From Clostridia bacterium (GTDB lineage Bacteria > Bacillota > Clostridia > Oscillospirales > QAMX01), in NCBI GenBank assembly GCA_017532825.1, contig JAFXIT010000047.1, positions 1-33,062 of the forward strand: a stretch of 33,062 bases of DNA, written 5' to 3'. Each line of letters opens with the position of its first letter. The first letter of the stretch is position 1. Made by a program: the position numbers and the translations under genes. Below are positions 30,507 to 33,062 of the stretch, in pieces. The notes below the pieces were generated by a model. The model was not told where the DNA came from. It was given only the letters and a program-made list of their open reading frames with translations, and did no database searches.

Positions 30507-32441
30507 ATGAGGCAGATAAGAAATATCGGCATTTTTGCACACGTTGATGCCGGAAAGACCACCTTGTCCGAACAAATTTTATCATATGCCGGGGTCATTC
30601 GTACGCCCGGAAGCGTTGACTCGGGTACGGCACATACCGACAACCTCCCCGTTGAGCGGAGAAGGGGCATATCGGTCAAGTCTACCTGCGTTTCCTTTGA
30701 CTATAAGGACGTCCGCATCAATCTTATCGATACCCCGGGACACGTTGATTTCTCGGCAGAGGTCGAGCGGTCTATGTGGGCGCTTGACGGTGCGGTATTG
30801 GTGGTGAGCGCCGTTGAAGGTGTGCAGGCGCAGACCGAGGTACTGTTCGGGGCAATGCGTGAGCAGAACATCCCATTGCTGTTTTTTATCAACAAGACCG
30901 ACCGTGAGGGCGCCGACGTATCTGCTGTCAAGACGCAGATAGAGCGTATGCTTACCAAGCGCATCGTCGATCCGTCCGACACCGAGGCACTCAGCGAGCT
31001 GATCTGCGGCGAGCGTGACGAGCTGTTGGAGAGATATTTAAACGGCGAACAGTTTACGAAGGCCTTTCTTGACGAGAACCTGGCGGAGCTTACGGGCAGG
31101 GGGTGCGCATTCCCCGTGTTTTGCGGCTCGGCATTGAGGGGAGAGGGTGTGGGAGCGCTGCTTGACGGTGTCGTTTCCTATCTTCCCCCGCCGAGAACGG
31201 GTGATGAGCTCTGCGGAGTGGTATTTGCAGCCGTTCAGGATAAAAACCTCGGCAGAGGCGTTTGGGTGCGGCTCTACGGCGGAAGCCTTCAAAACCGTGA
31301 GGCGGTCACCGTTGATGCGGGCGAGGACCCCGTCAGCGGTGAGGCAAAGCAGGTGATTCACAAGATAACCCAGATCTGTGACGCCTCCTTGAGCCCTGTG
31401 GGCAGAATATCCGCAGGGGAGATAGGCATCGTCTACGGCCTTGGGGAGGTGCGTATCGGGCAGGTACTGGGAAATGCGGAGCCTACCGACAGAAATATCC
31501 GACCCGGTCAGCTCAGAACGCCCCTTATAACCGTTCAGGTCATACCGTCCGATCCCGGGAAGATGGAGGAGCTTCGCCGTGCCTGCGAGATACTCTCGGG
31601 TGAGGACCCGCTGCTTGAGGTGCAATACGTCCGTGCGGTCAACCAGCTGCATCTGTGCGTAATGGGCACCATACAGCTTGAGATAGTCGGTGAGCTGCTT
31701 AGTACACGGTTTGGTCTGGAGGTCACCTTCGGCGCTCCTGCCATCATATATAAGGAAACGGTGTCCTCTGTCTGCGAGGGCTTTGCGGCGTATACAATGC
31801 CAAAGCCCTGCTGGGCGGTACTGCGGTTTGTCATTGAGCCTGCTCCGAGGGGGAGCGGCGTTAGATTTTCGTCGGAGGTCCCCGTGAGAAAAATAATGGC
31901 CTGCTACCAGCATCAGGTGGAGCAGGCACTTCCCTATGCGCTCAACCAGGGGAGACTTGGGTGGCAGGTGACCGACGTGAATATACGGCTTGTCGATGGT
32001 GAGCACCATCTGGTGCATACCCATCCGCTGGATTTTATGGTGGCGACACCTATGGCCATTCACGACGGACTACAGAGTGGCGGCAGTACCCTGCTTGAGC
32101 CGATACTGGCGGCACGGTTTATCCTGCCAAACGAGCAGGTCGGGCGGGTGATAAACGACGTAATCGCCATGAGAGGGGAGGCTCTCGAGAGCGTCTGCGA
32201 CGGAGAGCGTACGATCCTCAATGCCCTCATACCCGTCAGCTCGAGCCTTGATTACTCCGTCGACCTTGCCGCATTCACAAGCGGAAGGGGGACCATGAGC
32301 GTCCGTCTTCACGGGTACAGGGAATGCCCTGTCGAGCTTGGTGCCACCGCCGAACGCAGAAGCGTCGATCCGTTGGATACGGGGAAATATATACTGACCG
32401 TCCGAGGTGCGATGGACGGAGAGATATTCCGTCTGGACTGA
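30507..32441 (+). CDS. TetM/TetO-like ribosomal protection or translation-factor GTPase
   Basis: A 644-residue EF-G-like GTPase, close in length to TetM/TetO (about 639). G motifs are AHVDAGKTT (11-19), DTPGH (75-79), NKTD (129-132) and GSAL near 207-210. Domain order matches the ribosomal protection family throughout. In the domain IV loop that contacts the tetracycline site, TetM has Ser-Pro-Val; the aligned stretch here (EHHLVHTHPLDF, 499-510) lacks it, so true resistance is uncertain. It may be a chromosomal translation factor of the same superfamily. AGGAG precedes the ATG. No transposon, plasmid or tet leader sequence is visible nearby. Confidence 0.85.
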   Translation: MRQIRNIGIFAHVDAGKTTLSEQILSYAGVIRTPGSVDSGTAHTDNLPVERRRGISVKSTCVSFDYKDVRINLIDTPGHVDFSAEVERSMWALDGAVLVVSAVEGVQAQTEVLFGAMREQNIPLLFFINKTDREGADVSAVKTQIERMLTKRIVDPSDTEALSELICGERDELLERYLNGEQFTKAFLDENLAELTGRGCAFPVFCGSALRGEGVGALLDGVVSYLPPPRTGDELCGVVFAAVQDKNLGRGVWVRLYGGSLQNREAVTVDAGEDPVSGEAKQVIHKITQICDASLSPVGRISAGEIGIVYGLGEVRIGQVLGNAEPTDRNIRPGQLRTPLITVQVIPSDPGKMEELRRACEILSGEDPLLEVQYVRAVNQLHLCVMGTIQLEIVGELLSTRFGLEVTFGAPAIIYKETVSSVCEGFAAYTMPKPCWAVLRFVIEPAPRGSGVRFSSEVPVRKIMACYQHQVEQALPYALNQGRLGWQVTDVNIRLVDGEHHLVHTHPLDFMVATPMAIHDGLQSGGSTLLEPILAARFILPNEQVGRVINDVIAMRGEALESVCDGERTILNALIPVSSSLDYSVDLAAFTSGRGTMSVRLHGYRECPVELGATAERRSVDPLDTGKYILTVRGAMDGEIFRLD

Positions 32442-32530
32442 TTTATCCTGAAAATGAGAACGGTCGGTTTTCGGAGCCCTTGTTTTCCGTTGCTTCGGTG
32501 TACTGCCGGATAAACTGCGGTCAAAAAGAC

Positions 32531-32569
32531 ACTCCCCGAATACGGTGCCTGCCGTACTCGGGGAGTTTT
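32531..32569 (+). terminator. Intrinsic terminator of the GTPase operon
   Basis: Stem ACTCCCCGA-TACGG paired with CCGTA-TCGGGGAGT, with one internal mismatch and a 6-nt loop, followed by TTTT. The 32442-32679 gap otherwise holds only the thioredoxin promoter region. Confidence 0.87.
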
Positions 32570-32607
32570 GTCGTGTATAATGGCTGCATTTAGGTAAAAA
32601 ACAGAAA

Positions 32608-32649
32608 TGTGACATCATCACAGAACAGCGGCAAAAGCTGTGATATAAT
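32608..32649 (+). promoter_or_regulatory. Extended -10 promoter of trxA with an upstream TGTGA dyad
   Basis: TG-A-TATAAT (32641-32649) is an extended -10; no good -35 exists at 16-18 nt. A dyad TGTGA-5 nt-TCACA (32608-32622) is centred about 41 bp before the expected start, a typical position for a class II activator. The dyad is CRP/FNR-like, but with a 5-nt instead of a 6-nt centre. Confidence 0.5.
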
Positions 32650-32679
32650 GAAGCCACAAAGAAAAAGGAGGACGTAAAA

Positions 32680-32985
32680 ATGTCTGCTATCAATATCAAC
32701 AAAAACAATTTTAAAAAAGAAGTATTGGATTCCGATAAGACAGTCCTTTTGGACTTTTGGGCTCCCTGGTGCGGCCCCTGCCGTATGGTAGTGCCGATTG
32801 TGGAAGAGATCGCGGAGGAGCGCCCCGACATCAAGGTCGGAAAGATCAACGTGGATGAAGAAGCAGAGCTGGCGAGTCAGTTCGGCATTATGAGCATTCC
32901 GACTCTGGTGGTGATTGAAAACGGCAAGATCGTAAATCAGGCGATGGGAGCAAGACCGAAGGAAGCAATCCTCGGTATGTTGTAA
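32680..32985 (+). CDS. trxA: Thioredoxin
   Basis: A 101-residue thioredoxin. The active site WAPWCGPCRM has redox cysteines Cys31 and Cys34, and IMSIPTLVVIENG carries the conserved cis-Pro. It reduces protein disulfides in the cytoplasm. AAAGGAGG precedes the ATG. It lies 11 nt upstream of a probable rhodanese-like gene. Codons end in A/T more often than in the neighbouring translation-factor gene. Confidence 0.96.
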   Translation: MSAININKNNFKKEVLDSDKTVLLDFWAPWCGPCRMVVPIVEEIAEERPDIKVGKINVDEEAELASQFGIMSIPTLVVIENGKIVNQAMGARPKEAILGML

Positions 32986-32996
32986 AGAGATCTAAA

Positions 32997-33062
32997 ATGG
33001 GATTCTTTGATTTTTTGAGACAACCCGATGTGAATCAGGGCGTAAAGGAATATAAAAATACC
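32997..33062 (+). CDS. Probable rhodanese-like protein, 5' end only
   Basis: Only 22 codons are inside the window, beginning MGFFDFLRQPDVNQGVKEYK. This matches the N terminus I recall for short rhodanese-domain proteins that often follow trxA in Clostridia. The catalytic loop is outside the window. The ribosome binding site is weak (AAAGAGA). Confidence 0.55.
   Translation, partial: MGFFDFLRQPDVNQGVKEYKNT

Noticed and set aside
31038..32063. 341-codon minus-strand frame inside the GTPase gene
   Set aside because: Antisense to a full-length EF-G-like protein.
30507..32441. Mobile tetracycline-resistance element
   Set aside because: No transposase, integrase, flanking repeats, tet leader peptide or compositional break; the gene looks like part of the chromosome operon.
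1..33062. CRISPR array, prophage, toxin-antitoxin or restriction system
   Set aside because: No regularly spaced repeats, phage structural genes, paired small toxin/antitoxin genes or methylase/nuclease pairs were seen on either strand.

Overview
The window looks like chromosome from an uncultured or little-studied endospore-forming clostridium, plausibly an Oscillospirales-type gut or rumen member. It carries spo0A, yqfC, yqfD and a YlbJ-like gene. Promoters resemble sigma-A consensus and ribosome binding sites are strong GGAGG types. I see no insertion sequence, CRISPR array or phage gene. Organism and all identities are inferred from sequence reading only.

Layout. (1) 1-1831: 3' part of tRNA-Lys with its terminator, then a URO-D-family gene and an overlapping SAM methyltransferase gene. 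(2) 1829-5764, minus strand: tRNA-Pro(GGG), then an operon of two tandem paralogues of an uncharacterised propeller-type glycosidase-like protein plus a PHP phosphoesterase. (3) 5897-16576, minus strand: a long tightly packed operon, yqfC-yqfD-phoH-ybeY-era-recO-mutS2, with a ROK sugar kinase and a GH38 alpha-mannosidase at its 3' end. (4) 16624-22130, plus strand: a YlbJ-like membrane protein whose start codon is problematic, then a small Cys-rich protein, a HisJ-like PHP phosphatase, an Lrp-type regulator, an aminotransferase, a DUF362-ferredoxin protein and ispE. (5) 22142-23741: a MarR regulator with a near-ideal promoter and a perfect dyad operator, followed by a membrane-anchored glycerophosphodiesterase. 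(6) 23747-26710, minus strand: a SulP transporter and spo0A with an unusual 5' region. (7) 26650-29448: a DUF362 gene, a promoter/structured RNA/terminator unit, and a lipoprotein serine protease with Cys-rich repeats. (8) 29467-33062: NUDIX hydrolase, nitroreductase, a TetM/TetO-like ribosome-associated GTPase, thioredoxin and the start of a rhodanese-like gene.

How parts work together. Region 3 joins ribosome maturation and assembly (YbeY, Era), recombination and ribosome rescue (RecO, MutS2) and sporulation (YqfC/YqfD) in the order known from Firmicutes, with alpha-mannoside degradation attached downstream. Regions 2 and 3 suggest use of complex glycans, but the substrate of the region 2 operon cannot be read from sequence.

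The most unusual signals are: (a) 27647-27909, where a consensus promoter, a roughly 150-nt RNA that can fold into a long closing stem plus inner stems, and an intrinsic terminator precede the protease gene with no other visible promoter; (b) spo0A, which has an in-frame upstream start with its own ribosome binding site and promoter, adding 85 residues, together with a 10-codon out-of-frame ORF, 0A-like boxes and a degenerate receiver pocket; (c) the YlbJ-like gene, which lacks a normal in-frame start where homology expects one.
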